Positions 25,873-35,336 are shown, numbered from the stretch's first letter. The stretch is 64,000 nt of DNA from Butyrivibrio sp. AE3004 (GCF_000703165.1 NZ_JNLQ01000002.1:992001-1056000), one strand, 5' to 3'. Notes: generated by a model not told the origin, from the letters alone. Numbers and translations are program-made.

Positions 25873-27612
25873 ATGTCGCGTAATCAGGATAAAATCAAAG
25901 ATTATATCGCCGGTACCGGCAGCGGATTTATACCAAAAGGAATTCCCGGAGGATTCTTTATTTATTACGCTGAGGGAAACGGCGATATTGTATTTGCCGA
26001 TGAAAACATAATAAAGCTCTACGAATGTGAATCCATGGAAGAATTCAGAAATCTTACAGGGAATTGTTTTTGCGGAATGGTGTATCCTGAGGATTATGAT
26101 ATGACTCAGGGGGCTATCAGCAAGCAGACTGTGTTTGGGGCTATGCGCCATGATTATGTGCGATACCGCATACGTACCAAAAAGGGCAATATCAAGTATG
26201 TTGAGGACTTCGGACATCTCGTGCATGGTAAGGACGGAGTCAGCTATTACTATGTTTATATAGTAGATATTGAGCAGAATGAGTATTATAACACCAATAA
26301 AAACAGTTATGCCGAAGCTCAGGTCCTTGAGATGAATCAGGAGATGGATTCTGTAACCGGCATGTGGAATCAGGCACATTTCTATAAGGTTGTTCAGGAA
26401 AAAATGATGGATACCAATTTCAGGAGACAGGGTATATCCGTCATTTATTTCGATCTAAATCATTTCAAACTTTTCAATGAAAAATACGGTTTCCAAAAGG
26501 GCGATGAGCTTCTCTATGATATTGCAAGACTCCTGTGGCATTCGTTTTTGGAGAGAATGGTAGCAAGATTTTCGGAGGACCATTTTGTTGTTTGCACCGT
26601 TTCAAGAGAAGTGGAAGCAATCGTTTCCAAAATTCATGACGATGTATCCAAGCTTGTTCCTGGAGCAAAGCTTGAAATAAAGGCAGGTATCTATAAGTTA
26701 GAAAACGACTGCAATGATATAGGACTTGCCTGCGATCACGCGAGACTTGCCTGCAGAAACATAAAAACAAGATATGACATACCCTATGCTTTTTATAATG
26801 AAGACATTCATTCCAAGCTGCAAATGCAGCAGTTTGTTCTTGATAATATAGATGATGCTGTTGAACGCGGAGACATTAAGGTTTTTTATCAGCCCATCAT
26901 ACGAACCAGAACCAATGAAATCTGCGGTTATGAGGCACTTGCAAGATGGAAGGATCCGGAGAAGGGGTTGATTTCGCCTGCAGGCTTTATAAATATTCTC
27001 GAGGAACACAGACAGATACATAAGCTGGATATGTTTATGGTCAGAAAAGTCTGTGAAGATTACGCTAAGCTAAGAGATGAGGGCGAGATGCTGGTTCCGG
27101 TATCAATAAACCTCTCCAGACTTGATTTCAACTTGTGTAACGTTATTGATGAGGTTGAAAACTGCAGAAAAAAAGTCAATATGCCTGTGAATATGCTGGA
27201 TATTGAAATAACGGAGAGTGCACTTACCGAAAGCGATGCAATTATTAAAAATGCTATAGACCAGTTCAGAAGTCTCGGATATCAGGTGTGGATAGATGAT
27301 TTCGGAAGTGGTTATTCATCGCTTACAACAATTCTGGATTATCAGTTCGACACATTAAAACTGGATCTGGCTTTCCTTAGAAGATACGATAAAAATCCAA
27401 GGTCCGGAAAAGTTCTGGGATTTATTATCCAGGCAGCGCACAGCATGGGGCATGTAACACTGACAGAAGGTGTTGAGACAGAGGAACACTACGAATTTCT
27501 AAAGACCATAGGATGCGATAAGGCACAGGGGTATCACTTCGGAAAACCGCAGCCTATGGCGGAAAGCAGGAAATATACGTCCTTTAACAGAATGACGTGG
27601 GAAAAGTATTGA
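25873..27612 (+). CDS. PAS-GGDEF(degenerate)-EAL protein, probable c-di-GMP phosphodiesterase
   Basis: A 579-residue soluble protein. Residues about 25-135 are PAS-like. Residues about 158-310 are a GGDEF fold whose signature is changed to SEDHF (234-238), so cyclase activity is unlikely. Residues about 320-570 are an EAL domain with the key residues kept: EAL at 354-356, EITES, DDFGSGYSS near 475, KLD and EGVETEE near 532. It should hydrolyse c-di-GMP, perhaps with GTP binding by the GGDEF part as a control. It is the mirror image of the cyclase at 44448. A GAGGGGGA site is present. Confidence 0.9.
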   Translation: MSRNQDKIKDYIAGTGSGFIPKGIPGGFFIYYAEGNGDIVFADENIIKLYECESMEEFRNLTGNCFCGMVYPEDYDMTQGAISKQTVFGAMRHDYVRYRIRTKKGNIKYVEDFGHLVHGKDGVSYYYVYIVDIEQNEYYNTNKNSYAEAQVLEMNQEMDSVTGMWNQAHFYKVVQEKMMDTNFRRQGISVIYFDLNHFKLFNEKYGFQKGDELLYDIARLLWHSFLERMVARFSEDHFVVCTVSREVEAIVSKIHDDVSKLVPGAKLEIKAGIYKLENDCNDIGLACDHARLACRNIKTRYDIPYAFYNEDIHSKLQMQQFVLDNIDDAVERGDIKVFYQPIIRTRTNEICGYEALARWKDPEKGLISPAGFINILEEHRQIHKLDMFMVRKVCEDYAKLRDEGEMLVPVSINLSRLDFNLCNVIDEVENCRKKVNMPVNMLDIEITESALTESDAIIKNAIDQFRSLGYQVWIDDFGSGYSSLTTILDYQFDTLKLDLAFLRRYDKNPRSGKVLGFIIQAAHSMGHVTLTEGVETEEHYEFLKTIGCDKAQGYHFGKPQPMAESRKYTSFNRMTWEKY

Positions 27613-27688
27613 TTAGCTCTTCTATTTTACAAAAAATATGTTAAACTACTACTAATTTGTAAACGTGTAAGTAGAGGAGGATGAAAGA

Positions 27689-28294
27689 ATGTACGTTACC
27701 TGTTTGGACCTTGAGGGTGTTTTGGTTCCCGAAATCTGGATTGCTTTTGCTGAGGCATCAGGAATACCCGAACTTAAAAGAACAACAAGAGATGAGCCTG
27801 ATTACGATAAGCTCATGAAATTCAGAATTGATATTCTTAAGGAACATGGTCTTGGACTTAAAGAGATTCAGGACACAATTGAAAAAATCGATCCGTTGCC
27901 GGGAGCAAGAGAGTTCCTGGATAAGCTTAGAGAGGTAACTCAGGTAATTATTCTGAGTGATACATTTACCCAGTTTGCTTCACCTCTTATGAAGAAGCTT
28001 GGCTGGCCTACTATTTTCTGTAACAGCCTTGAGGTAGCAGATAACGGCGAGATCACAGGCTTTAAGATGCGCTGCGAAAAGGGCAAACTTACAACTGTTA
28101 AGGCACTTCAGAGCATAGGCTTTGAGACTATCGCAAGCGGCGACAGCTTCAATGACCTTGGAATGATCGAAGCAAGTAAGGCAGGTTTCTTATTCAGAAC
28201 TACAGACCAGATTAAGAAGGATTATCCTCAGTTTCCTGCTTTTGAGACATATGATGAGCTTTTTGCAGCTATCAAAGAACAGCTTGATAAATAA
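27689..28294 (+). CDS. thrH: ThrH-type phosphoserine phosphatase / homoserine phosphotransferase
   Basis: A 201-residue HAD-superfamily protein that follows ThrH closely: CLDLEGVLVPEIWIAFAE has the DxE-type motif I of this subgroup, then ILSDTFTQFASPLMKKLG, and GDSFNDLGMIEA. ThrH can dephosphorylate phosphoserine and transfer phosphate to homoserine. AGAGGAGG precedes the ATG. It is monocistronic, with a terminator downstream. The bifunctional activity is known from Pseudomonas ThrH and is assumed here. Confidence 0.85.
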   Translation: MYVTCLDLEGVLVPEIWIAFAEASGIPELKRTTRDEPDYDKLMKFRIDILKEHGLGLKEIQDTIEKIDPLPGAREFLDKLREVTQVIILSDTFTQFASPLMKKLGWPTIFCNSLEVADNGEITGFKMRCEKGKLTTVKALQSIGFETIASGDSFNDLGMIEASKAGFLFRTTDQIKKDYPQFPAFETYDELFAAIKEQLDK

Positions 28295-28337
28295 TCCGGC
28301 TTCTTAAATAAATAGACATTACATTTTTTACATGACG

Positions 28338-28364
28338 AAAATCGGATGGTAACATCCGATTTTT
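28338..28364 (+). terminator. intrinsic terminator after thrH
   Basis: AATCGGATG (28340-28348) pairs with CATCCGATT (28353-28361), followed by TTT. It lies just ahead of truA. Confidence 0.8.
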
Positions 28365-28412
28365 GCTATGAAAAACGGACATTACACTTATGAAATAATT
28401 GGAGATAAATTC

Positions 28413-29165
28413 ATGAAGAGAAATTACAAATTCACACTCAGCTATGACGGAACACGATTTTTCGGGTGGGAGAGGCAACCAAATAAGGATATGACTATTC
28501 AGGGGAAGCTTGAAGCGGTCCTTACCAGAATGACAAATCTTCCTGAGGGTGAATCTGTTCAGGTTATCGGTGCGGGAAGGACGGATGCGGGCGTACATGC
28601 CAGAGCCATGACCGCCAATGCCATGCTTGATACAACTCTTAATGAAGAAGAGATTCAGAGCTACATGAATCAGTATCTGCCTGAAGATATCAGCATCAAT
28701 GATGTAAGGGCCTGTGCTGAGAGATTTCACAGCAGATACAATGCTATTGGTAAAACATACAGATATACATGTTATTACGGTAACTCAAAACCGGTTTTTG
28801 ACCGTAAATATGTAACGGTTCTTGAAGAGAAGCCTGATGTTGAACTGATGAAAAAAGGCGCTGAATTTATAATCGGGACCCATGATTTTAAAAGCTTTTG
28901 CGGGAATACCAAAATGAAAAAGTCCACGGTAAGATGCGTGGACAACATAAAGATAGAGGAGAGTGGACCTCAGATACGCTTATATTTTCATGGTAACGGA
29001 TTCTTACAGAACATGGTAAGAATTATGACGGGTACACTTTTGGAAGTGGGCTACGGACACATAGCCCCTGAAGAAATAAAGACAATAATAGAAGCCTGTG
29101 ACAGACAAAAAGCAGGGCCCACCGCTCCGCCGCAGGGGCTCTGCCTTATGAAGGTCGATTATTGA
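28413..29165 (+). CDS. truA: tRNA pseudouridine(38-40) synthase
   Basis: A 250-residue TruA. GAGRTDAGVHA holds the catalytic Asp, and SYDGTRFFGWERQP and FHGNGFLQNMVRIMTG are typical. It makes pseudouridine in the anticodon arm of tRNAs. TTGGAGA is spaced for ATG 28413. The longer frame from 28368 starts inside the upstream terminator and is rejected. It ends six bases from the convergent gene at 29171. Confidence 0.95.
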   Translation: MKRNYKFTLSYDGTRFFGWERQPNKDMTIQGKLEAVLTRMTNLPEGESVQVIGAGRTDAGVHARAMTANAMLDTTLNEEEIQSYMNQYLPEDISINDVRACAERFHSRYNAIGKTYRYTCYYGNSKPVFDRKYVTVLEEKPDVELMKKGAEFIIGTHDFKSFCGNTKMKKSTVRCVDNIKIEESGPQIRLYFHGNGFLQNMVRIMTGTLLEVGYGHIAPEEIKTIIEACDRQKAGPTAPPQGLCLMKVDY

Positions 29166-29170
29166 GAAAT

Positions 29171-29824
29171 TTACATATCATCCGCTGCAACATAGGTAAC
29201 AACGTAATTGTCATAATCTTCGAGAAGCATTCCAAGCTCCTGTGTGTTTGAGCTGCCGCTTCTAAGTAAATAACCACTGTCACCGATATTTACGGTATCA
29301 AATGCAACAGGTGCGCCATCCTTGAAAAATACGGTTCTTACATTTATGCATCCGATATCCTCGGTTGAATAATTTGTCCCCGTAACAGATAAGGTATTAT
29401 CTTCAGCCTTTGCTACATCGAGACTTACCGCATCATATCTGCATAAAGAAGTATCGGAGGTCTTAAGATCGTAAGAAAAATCTGTCGCATCTTCGATATC
29501 ACTGTTTTTGAACTGTCCGTAAAGCATAAAGGACTGTCCTGATTTTACTGCATAGGCATCGTCAGAGACAGTCTTAACAATCTGTCCGTTTGATGCATTT
29601 GCATTAAAAACCGCAAAAACCTCCAGATCCTTTCCGGATGTATTGGTTGCCATAACTACATATCTTATGTGAAGGCCGTCAGCATCTTCAATCTTATATT
29701 CATTATTAATTTTCAGACCATTAGCGTCATTACTGTTATTTGCGGCATTGGAAATAACTGCTGAACCTGAAAAAACGCTGATAACAGCGGTGATTGAAAT
29801 GATAATAGAATAAAGTCTCTTCAT
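29171..29824 (-). CDS. secreted protein of unknown function
   Basis: A 217-residue protein with a signal peptide (MKRLYSIIISITAVISVF, cleavage near SNAAN). The mature part is acidic and beta-rich with a pattern like FxLYD-type extracellular domains (IRYVVMATNTSGKDLEVFAV, LSVTGTNYS, CINVRTVFFKDGAPVAF). It has no enzyme motif and no lipobox. A GGAGG site lies about ten bases before the ATG. It is convergent with truA and divergent from the deacetylase gene. Confidence 0.7.
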   Translation of the reverse strand: MKRLYSIIISITAVISVFSGSAVISNAANNSNDANGLKINNEYKIEDADGLHIRYVVMATNTSGKDLEVFAVFNANASNGQIVKTVSDDAYAVKSGQSFMLYGQFKNSDIEDATDFSYDLKTSDTSLCRYDAVSLDVAKAEDNTLSVTGTNYSTEDIGCINVRTVFFKDGAPVAFDTVNIGDSGYLLRSGSSNTQELGMLLEDYDNYVVTYVAADDM

Positions 29825-30084
29825 ACCGTTTGGCCTCCATTTGTTTTAGTGTTAATAGGATACCAAACGAGAATAAATATCCCCTAAACTAAATCTAAAA
29901 AAACTATATACTGGGGCAGTTTGTGCCTCCAAAATTTATCTTAAATCTTTAGTACATTTTCCAACTTGACAAGTGCGGGCATTAAATTTTTTTCTTTTTG
30001 TACCTCTTATAATATGGTATAATCTTTTGTGGCTATGTAATAGCCGGTGTCGTTAAGACATAACAGTAAGTTGGAAATGTGGTA

Positions 30085-31137
30085 ATGAATATGGCAGCGA
30101 ACACGGAGGGTCATGGATCAGGCGTGGATCGTTCCAAAAGAATCCGCTTTTTAAGGAGACTGATTCTGATAACCATTGCAGCTTCATGCCTTATTCCCAC
30201 CATGATATGCGTTATCCTTGCAATTCAGCTGAATCGTTCGGTGAGAACCCTTGATAAAGCTAAAACAGAACTTGCATGGTATGAGGAACAATTTGGTGAG
30301 AATGTGCTTTCCGACGGCGAGGGCCGGGATGCTGATACTAAGCATGTAAGTGGAGAGGCAGATGCTGACAATGACCTGAATGAGCAGGATGGCTCCGGAG
30401 GGGTAGAGACCTCTGAGGTCAGTGGGGGATCGGCAGGGACCGGAGCGGATATATCCGGCGGCGAATCTCTTGCAACAGCACCTTTAGCAGCTGAGGATGA
30501 ATGGGACGGCACGAGAAGAGTGTATATAACCTTTGATGACGGACCCAGTACTTCAACAAATGCAATACTTGATATACTTGATCAGTACGGTGTTAAGGCT
30601 ACATTTTTTGTCACCGGTAAGGAAGGCGAAGAATATGCGCAGCTGTACAATCGTATAGTGCAGAGCGGTCATACTCTCGGTATGCATTCCTTCAGTCACA
30701 GATATAGTGAGCTTTACGAATCTCTTGAGAGCTTTTCGATGGACCTGCATAAATTGCAGACATTCTTATATGAGACTACAGGAGTATGGTCACAGTATTA
30801 CAGATTTCCCGGAGGTAGCTCGAATACAGTCAGTAAGGTTCCGATGTCTGAGCTTGTAAAATACATGGGGCTTACTCATATACAGTTCTATGACTGGAAT
30901 GTGGCGAGCAGTGATGACAGATCCGGAATTGATAAGGACATAATCATAGCTAATGTTATGACAGGTGTTCAGAAACATAATGATGCAATCATACTGCTGC
31001 ATGATGCTACAGATAAGCCTGCAACAGTAGAAGCACTGCCTGAGATAATTGAACAGATTCAGGCAATGGACAACACAGTGATAGTTCCGATAACGGAGGA
31101 TACGTTACCGGTTCAACATATCAGCAATTCTCAGTAA
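30085..31137 (+). CDS. membrane-anchored polysaccharide deacetylase
   Basis: About 350 residues. One membrane helix near residues 20-45 is followed by an extracellular Gly/Ser/Asp-rich linker to about 140, then a NodB (CE4) domain. Motifs are TFDDGPS (near 148), HSFSH for metal binding, RFPGG, DWNV and LLHD. It should remove acetyl groups from peptidoglycan or a wall glycan. The start could be GTG 30079, ATG 30085 or ATG 30091; none has a strong ribosome binding site. It lies 22 bp upstream of a bactofilin gene, fitting an envelope or morphogenesis role. Confidence 0.85.
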   Translation: MNMAANTEGHGSGVDRSKRIRFLRRLILITIAASCLIPTMICVILAIQLNRSVRTLDKAKTELAWYEEQFGENVLSDGEGRDADTKHVSGEADADNDLNEQDGSGGVETSEVSGGSAGTGADISGGESLATAPLAAEDEWDGTRRVYITFDDGPSTSTNAILDILDQYGVKATFFVTGKEGEEYAQLYNRIVQSGHTLGMHSFSHRYSELYESLESFSMDLHKLQTFLYETTGVWSQYYRFPGGSSNTVSKVPMSELVKYMGLTHIQFYDWNVASSDDRSGIDKDIIIANVMTGVQKHNDAIILLHDATDKPATVEALPEIIEQIQAMDNTVIVPITEDTLPVQHISNSQ

Positions 31138-31159
31138 TTTTGAAACGGAGGAAAGAAAA

Positions 31160-32179
31160 ATGGGATTTTTTTCAGAGCTGAAAAGTGATCTCTCTCAGGC
31201 AGCCAAGACAATTATGCCTGAGGATGGTGATGAGGCACAGAGCCTGAATGAAACTGCTAAGGACAATTCTGAGGTAAAACCGAAGTCAGACGCAGAGGTA
31301 AAGAAGGATCTGAATGAGATGCTTGATCATCTTGACGACATTAAGCTCGACGAAGGTGGGGCAGAAGATGAGGAAGAAGAGGCAGAGGCAGAGGTAGAGA
31401 CAGAAGTTGAAGAGTCTGTAGTAAGACCTGTTATAAGGCCTGTTATTCCCGAGGAACCTGTTAAGGAGGAGATTAAGGTAGAAGAGCCTGAAGAGGAGCC
31501 TGTTTCTATAGAAGAGCCTGATGACGATGAGCCATATGAGGCAATCGCTATGGAAGAGGAGGAAGAGGAGGATACAGTTGCCGATCTTGCTGCATCTCTC
31601 AGTGCAATTGCATCTATTGCAAAGGAGAAGGCTGAAGAAGCTCCTGTATATGATGAAAAAAGTACAATATATGATAATGGGGGATTTGATACAATGGATA
31701 TTCAGCAACAGACACCTACAGATGAGACAGCCAGCATTACTGAGGGTATGAGGATTGTCGGTAATCTTGAGACAACAGGATCTCTTGATCTTATCGGCAG
31801 AGTTACAGGTAATGTTACATGCCTTGGCAAACTCAATGTTACAGGTGAGATTGAAGGTGATTCAAAGGCAGCAGAGATTTATGCAGAGGCTGCAAGAATC
31901 ACAGGCGAAGTAAGAAGTAACGGAAGTGTTAAGATCGGACAGAGTACAGTTGTAATCGGTAACATTTTTGCTACAAGCGCTGTTATCGCTGGTGCTGTTA
32001 AGGGTGACATTGATGTTCCCGGACCTGTAGTACTTGATACAACAGCTATCGTAATGGGTAATATCAAGTCACAGTCAGTACAGATCAACAACGGTGCTGT
32101 TATAGAAGGTAACTGCTCACAGTCTTATGCTGAGGTTAATCCTTCTGCATTCTTTGATGGACTTAAAGGACAGAGATAA
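31160..32179 (+). CDS. bactofilin with long acidic N-terminal region
   Basis: A 339-residue protein. The C-terminal part (about 195-330) is a bactofilin beta-helix with repeating short strands (GNLETTGSLDLIGRVTGNV and VVIGNIFATSAVIAGAVKGD). Bactofilins polymerise without nucleotide and organise wall enzymes at the membrane. Residues about 40-190 are a very acidic, Glu/Pro-rich disordered arm, far longer than the usual tail. It begins MGFFSEL, which may form a membrane-binding helix. Its TAA overlaps the ATG of pyrH (TAATG), so the two are coupled. GGAGG is upstream. Confidence 0.9.
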   Translation: MGFFSELKSDLSQAAKTIMPEDGDEAQSLNETAKDNSEVKPKSDAEVKKDLNEMLDHLDDIKLDEGGAEDEEEEAEAEVETEVEESVVRPVIRPVIPEEPVKEEIKVEEPEEEPVSIEEPDDDEPYEAIAMEEEEEEDTVADLAASLSAIASIAKEKAEEAPVYDEKSTIYDNGGFDTMDIQQQTPTDETASITEGMRIVGNLETTGSLDLIGRVTGNVTCLGKLNVTGEIEGDSKAAEIYAEAARITGEVRSNGSVKIGQSTVVIGNIFATSAVIAGAVKGDIDVPGPVVLDTTAIVMGNIKSQSVQINNGAVIEGNCSQSYAEVNPSAFFDGLKGQR

Positions 32180-32871
32180 TGAGAATACTTTTAAAATTAA
32201 GCGGAGAAGCGCTCGCAGGCCCTAATAAGACAGGATTTCATGAGAAAACTGTTCGCGGGGTTGCACTTCAGGTAAAAGAACTTGTAGACAACGGAACACA
32301 GGTGGGAATTGTCATCGGTGGCGGCAACTTCTGGAGAGGCCGTACCAGTGAGAATATTGATCGTGTTAAAGCAGACCAGATTGGTATGCTCGCAACAATC
32401 ATGAACTGCATCTACGTATCCGAGATTTTCAGAAGCGTCGGAATGAACACCAATATCCTGACACCGTTTGAATGCGGCTCATTTACAAAGCTGTTTTCCA
32501 AGGACAGAGCTAATAAATACTTTGAAAAGGGTATGGTCGTATTTTTTGCAGGCGGTACCGGACATCCTTATTTCTCAACAGATACGGGAGCAGCGCTCAG
32601 AGCAATAGAGATTGAGGCAGATGTAATGCTTCTTGCCAAGGCAATTGACGGCGTATATGACAGCGATCCAGCTACCAATCCCGATGCGAAGCGTTATGAC
32701 ACAATCAGCATAGATGATGTGGTAGCACAGAATCTTCAGGTTGTTGATATGACGGCATCCATCATGGTAAAAGAAAATCATATTCCTATGAGGGTATTCG
32801 CACTTCAGGAAGAAAATAGTATAATAAAGGCAGCCAGTGGCGAGTTTAACGGAACCACAGTAACCGCATAA
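32179..32871 (+). CDS. pyrH: UMP kinase
   Basis: A 230-residue UMP kinase of the amino-acid kinase fold that makes UDP from UMP. ILLKLSGEALAG and IVIGGGNFWRG are the phosphate-binding loops, and LLAKAIDGVYDSDP is typical. The start overlaps the stop of the bactofilin gene, and frr follows after 23 bp, the conserved Firmicutes order. Confidence 0.97.
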   Translation: MRILLKLSGEALAGPNKTGFHEKTVRGVALQVKELVDNGTQVGIVIGGGNFWRGRTSENIDRVKADQIGMLATIMNCIYVSEIFRSVGMNTNILTPFECGSFTKLFSKDRANKYFEKGMVVFFAGGTGHPYFSTDTGAALRAIEIEADVMLLAKAIDGVYDSDPATNPDAKRYDTISIDDVVAQNLQVVDMTASIMVKENHIPMRVFALQEENSIIKAASGEFNGTTVTA

Positions 32872-32894
32872 ACTATAATCCGGAGGATGAGTGT

Positions 32895-33446
32895 ATGAAC
32901 GAAAAAGTTAAGCCTTACGAAGAAAAAATGAACAAAGCTTTTGATTTCCTTGCATCGGAGCTTGCTGCAGTTCGTGCAGGACGTGCCAATCCGCATGTTC
33001 TTGATAAACTTAAAGTTGATTATTACGGAACACCCACACCTCTTCAGCAGGTTGGTAATGTTTCAATACCTGAGGCACGTATGATTCAGATAGCACCTTG
33101 GGACAAGAGCCTTATCAAGGATATTGAGAAAGCTATTCTTGCGTCAGATATCGGAATTACTCCCAGTAATGACGGAAGCGTAATAAGACTTATATTCCCT
33201 GAGCTCACAGAGGAACGAAGAAAACAGCTTGCCAAGGACATCAAGAAAAAGGGTGAGGATGCCAAGGTTGCTGTAAGAAATATCCGCCGTGACGGTAATG
33301 ATTCTTTTAAGAAACTTAAGGGATCAGATATTTCAGAAGATGAGATTGCTGAGATGGAAGAAGATTTGCAGAAGATAACAGATCAGTTTGTTAAAAAGAT
33401 TGATAATGCAATCGAGGAAAAGAGCAAAGAAATAATGACAGTATAA
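32895..33446 (+). CDS. frr: ribosome recycling factor
   Basis: A 183-residue RRF that splits post-termination ribosomes together with EF-G. LAAVRAGRANPHVLDKL, QIAPWDKSLIKDIEKAI and LTEERRKQLAKDIKKKGED are family signatures. GGAGGATG precedes the ATG. It is followed by a stem-loop and two palindromic repeats before uppS. Confidence 0.97.
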   Translation: MNEKVKPYEEKMNKAFDFLASELAAVRAGRANPHVLDKLKVDYYGTPTPLQQVGNVSIPEARMIQIAPWDKSLIKDIEKAILASDIGITPSNDGSVIRLIFPELTEERRKQLAKDIKKKGEDAKVAVRNIRRDGNDSFKKLKGSDISEDEIAEMEEDLQKITDQFVKKIDNAIEEKSKEIMTV

Positions 33447-33451
33447 TTTTA

Positions 33452-33479
33452 AGAGCCTGTGGGTTATAGCACAGGCTCT
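33452..33479 (+). terminator. hairpin after frr, terminator-like
   Basis: AGAGCCTGTG pairs with CACAGGCTCT over ten bases. No T run follows, so it may act as an mRNA 3' stabiliser or partial terminator within the operon. Confidence 0.5.
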
Positions 33480-33510
33480 ACTTACATTATAAGCAAAGCA
33501 ATAAATTTAA

Positions 33511-33614
33511 AGCCTTCCCCCTTTTAGGGGGCGCTCAACGTCCGGGGGACGTTGGTTTAGCGCGGACCGAAGCGGAGCGAAGACAGGTGTCAGCGAAGCT
33601 GACGGATGAGGGTT
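33511..33614 (+). repeat. palindromic repeat, long form, copy 1
   Basis: The copy begins AGCCTTCCCCC with a complementary GGGGG arm. An insert follows in which GCGCT..AGCGC encloses AACGTCC/GGACGTT, and it ends with GTCAGC-GAA-GCTGAC and GGATGAGGGTT. The same architecture occurs at 33633, 51630 and 55416. It lies between frr and uppS. Confidence 0.85.
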
Positions 33615-33632
33615 AACAAAGCAATCAAAATA

Positions 33633-33734
33633 AAGCCTTCCCCCTTTTAGGGGACGTTGGTTTAGCGCGGACCGAAGCGGAGCGAAGACAGGTGTCAGAG
33701 AAGCTGACGGATGAGGGTTAGGATGAGGGTTAAC
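33633..33734 (+). repeat. palindromic repeat, long form, copy 2, ending at the uppS start
   Basis: This copy has lost the left arm of the inner hairpin (AGGGGACGTTGG follows the C tract directly). The end motif GGATGAGGGTTA is duplicated (33713-33732). The last GAGGGTT lies five bases before ATG 33735, so the repeat supplies the ribosome binding site of uppS. Confidence 0.8.
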
Positions 33735-34463
33735 ATGGAAGAAAATAAAAAAATACCGCAACACGTAGCAATAATTCTTGACGGAAACGGACGCTGGGCC
33801 AAAGCTAAAGGCCTCCCCAGAAACTATGGCCATAAGCAGGGCGCCAAGGCTGTAGAGGACATCCTTGTTGTAGCAAGGGATATGGGAATTAAGTATCTTA
33901 CCGTTTATGCTTTTTCCACTGAAAACTGGAACAGGCCTGAGACGGAAGTATCTGCTCTTATGATGATCCTTAGACAATACTTAAAGAGCAGTATCAAAAA
34001 ATCCATGAAAAACAATGTTCGCTGTCAGGTTATTGGTGAACGCAGCAAGCTTTCATCGGATATACAGGATGCTATAAATGAACTTGAAACTGCAACAGCA
34101 GGTAATACAGGACTTACATTTACTATCGCCATCAACTACGGAAGCAGGGATGAAATAGTCCGCGCAGTAAGAAAAATTGCTGCTGAATGCGAAGATGGCA
34201 AGCTTAAGCCCGAAGATATCTCAGAGGAAATGATATCCAATAATCTGGACACTGCAAATCTGCCGGATCCTGATCTTATGATCCGCACATGTGGTGAGCA
34301 GCGCCTTAGCAATTTCCTTTTATGGCAGTGTGCTTACACCGAATTTTATTATACGGATATAGCATGGCCTGATTTTGATGAGAAACAGCTTCAGATGGCT
34401 GTAGATGCCTATGGTAACCGTAACCGTAAATTTGGCGGTTTGAAAAATGACTCAGAGGCATAA
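33735..34463 (+). CDS. uppS: isoprenyl transferase (undecaprenyl diphosphate synthase)
   Basis: A 242-residue cis-prenyltransferase that makes the lipid carrier for wall synthesis. VAIILDGNGRWAKAKGLPR holds the catalytic Asp, and FSTENWNRP and RTCGEQRLSNFLLWQ are typical. ATG codons at 33711 and 33723 lie within the repeat and would add a foreign MRVRMRVN stretch. ATG 33735 matches the family and sits behind the repeat-derived GAGGG. Confidence 0.95.
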   Translation: MEENKKIPQHVAIILDGNGRWAKAKGLPRNYGHKQGAKAVEDILVVARDMGIKYLTVYAFSTENWNRPETEVSALMMILRQYLKSSIKKSMKNNVRCQVIGERSKLSSDIQDAINELETATAGNTGLTFTIAINYGSRDEIVRAVRKIAAECEDGKLKPEDISEEMISNNLDTANLPDPDLMIRTCGEQRLSNFLLWQCAYTEFYYTDIAWPDFDEKQLQMAVDAYGNRNRKFGGLKNDSEA

Positions 34464-34493
34464 ATAAAACCGGTCGAAACGAAAGGGAATAAT

Positions 34494-35324
34494 ATGAAGA
34501 CTAGAGTAATAAGCGGAGCTATACTTGTAGTGTTGCTTATATTAACACTTGTAAGCGGAGGATATATTACAGCGGGAGTTTTGCTTTTGGTGTCGCTTAT
34601 AGGGTATCGCGAGCTTACTTTGGCAATCGGAGTCAGAAATAGCGATGAAAAGACCAATCTGCTTGAAATAATAGGGTTACTGGCAGTGTGCATTCACTAC
34701 GGCCTGATAGTATTTGCGGGCGGTGACATGCAATACTTTTTAGCAGTTATAATGGGACTGTTCGTAGCAGAAGGGGTAGCGTTTGTATTTAAATATCCGG
34801 TATATAAATCCGGGCAGCTTATCGGTGCTGTATTTGCGTTTTTATATGCACCTATGATGCTTTCCTTTATATATTTGATAAGGTCATCTTCAGCAGGAAT
34901 TTATCTTGCCTGGGTTTCTTTTGTCGCATGGATATGTGATACCTGCGCATATTTTACCGGCAGGGCTTTTGGTAAACATAAGCTTTGTCCTGTTTTATCT
35001 CCCAAAAAGACTATAGAAGGTGCTATAGGAGGTATTGCAGGAAGCGTTTTGGCAGGTGTTATATACGGATATGTATATGCTAAATATGCAGACAGCAACA
35101 TTTCCGCAAATTCGGCAATGCTGATTTTTGCAGTGATAACACTGGTTGCAGGTGCGTTATCTCAGGTGGGCGATCTTATTGCTTCAGGAATTAAGAGAGA
35201 CCATGAGATCAAAGATTACGGAAAGTTAATCCCCGGACACGGCGGAATAATGGATAGATTTGACAGTGTTATTTTTATTACACCGGTTATCTATTTTTTG
35301 GCAAGATTTTTTATGAATATTTGA
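34494..35324 (+). CDS. cdsA: phosphatidate cytidylyltransferase
   Basis: A 276-residue polytopic enzyme that makes CDP-diacylglycerol for phospholipid synthesis. The family signature is visible near the C-terminus (SQVGDLIASGIKRDHEIKDY, then LIPGHGGIMDRFDS). It has about eight membrane helices. It lies 30 bp after uppS and 12 bp before dxr. GAAAGGGA precedes the ATG. Confidence 0.95.
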   Translation: MKTRVISGAILVVLLILTLVSGGYITAGVLLLVSLIGYRELTLAIGVRNSDEKTNLLEIIGLLAVCIHYGLIVFAGGDMQYFLAVIMGLFVAEGVAFVFKYPVYKSGQLIGAVFAFLYAPMMLSFIYLIRSSSAGIYLAWVSFVAWICDTCAYFTGRAFGKHKLCPVLSPKKTIEGAIGGIAGSVLAGVIYGYVYAKYADSNISANSAMLIFAVITLVAGALSQVGDLIASGIKRDHEIKDYGKLIPGHGGIMDRFDSVIFITPVIYFLARFFMNI

Positions 35325-35336
35325 TGAGGTTGACGA

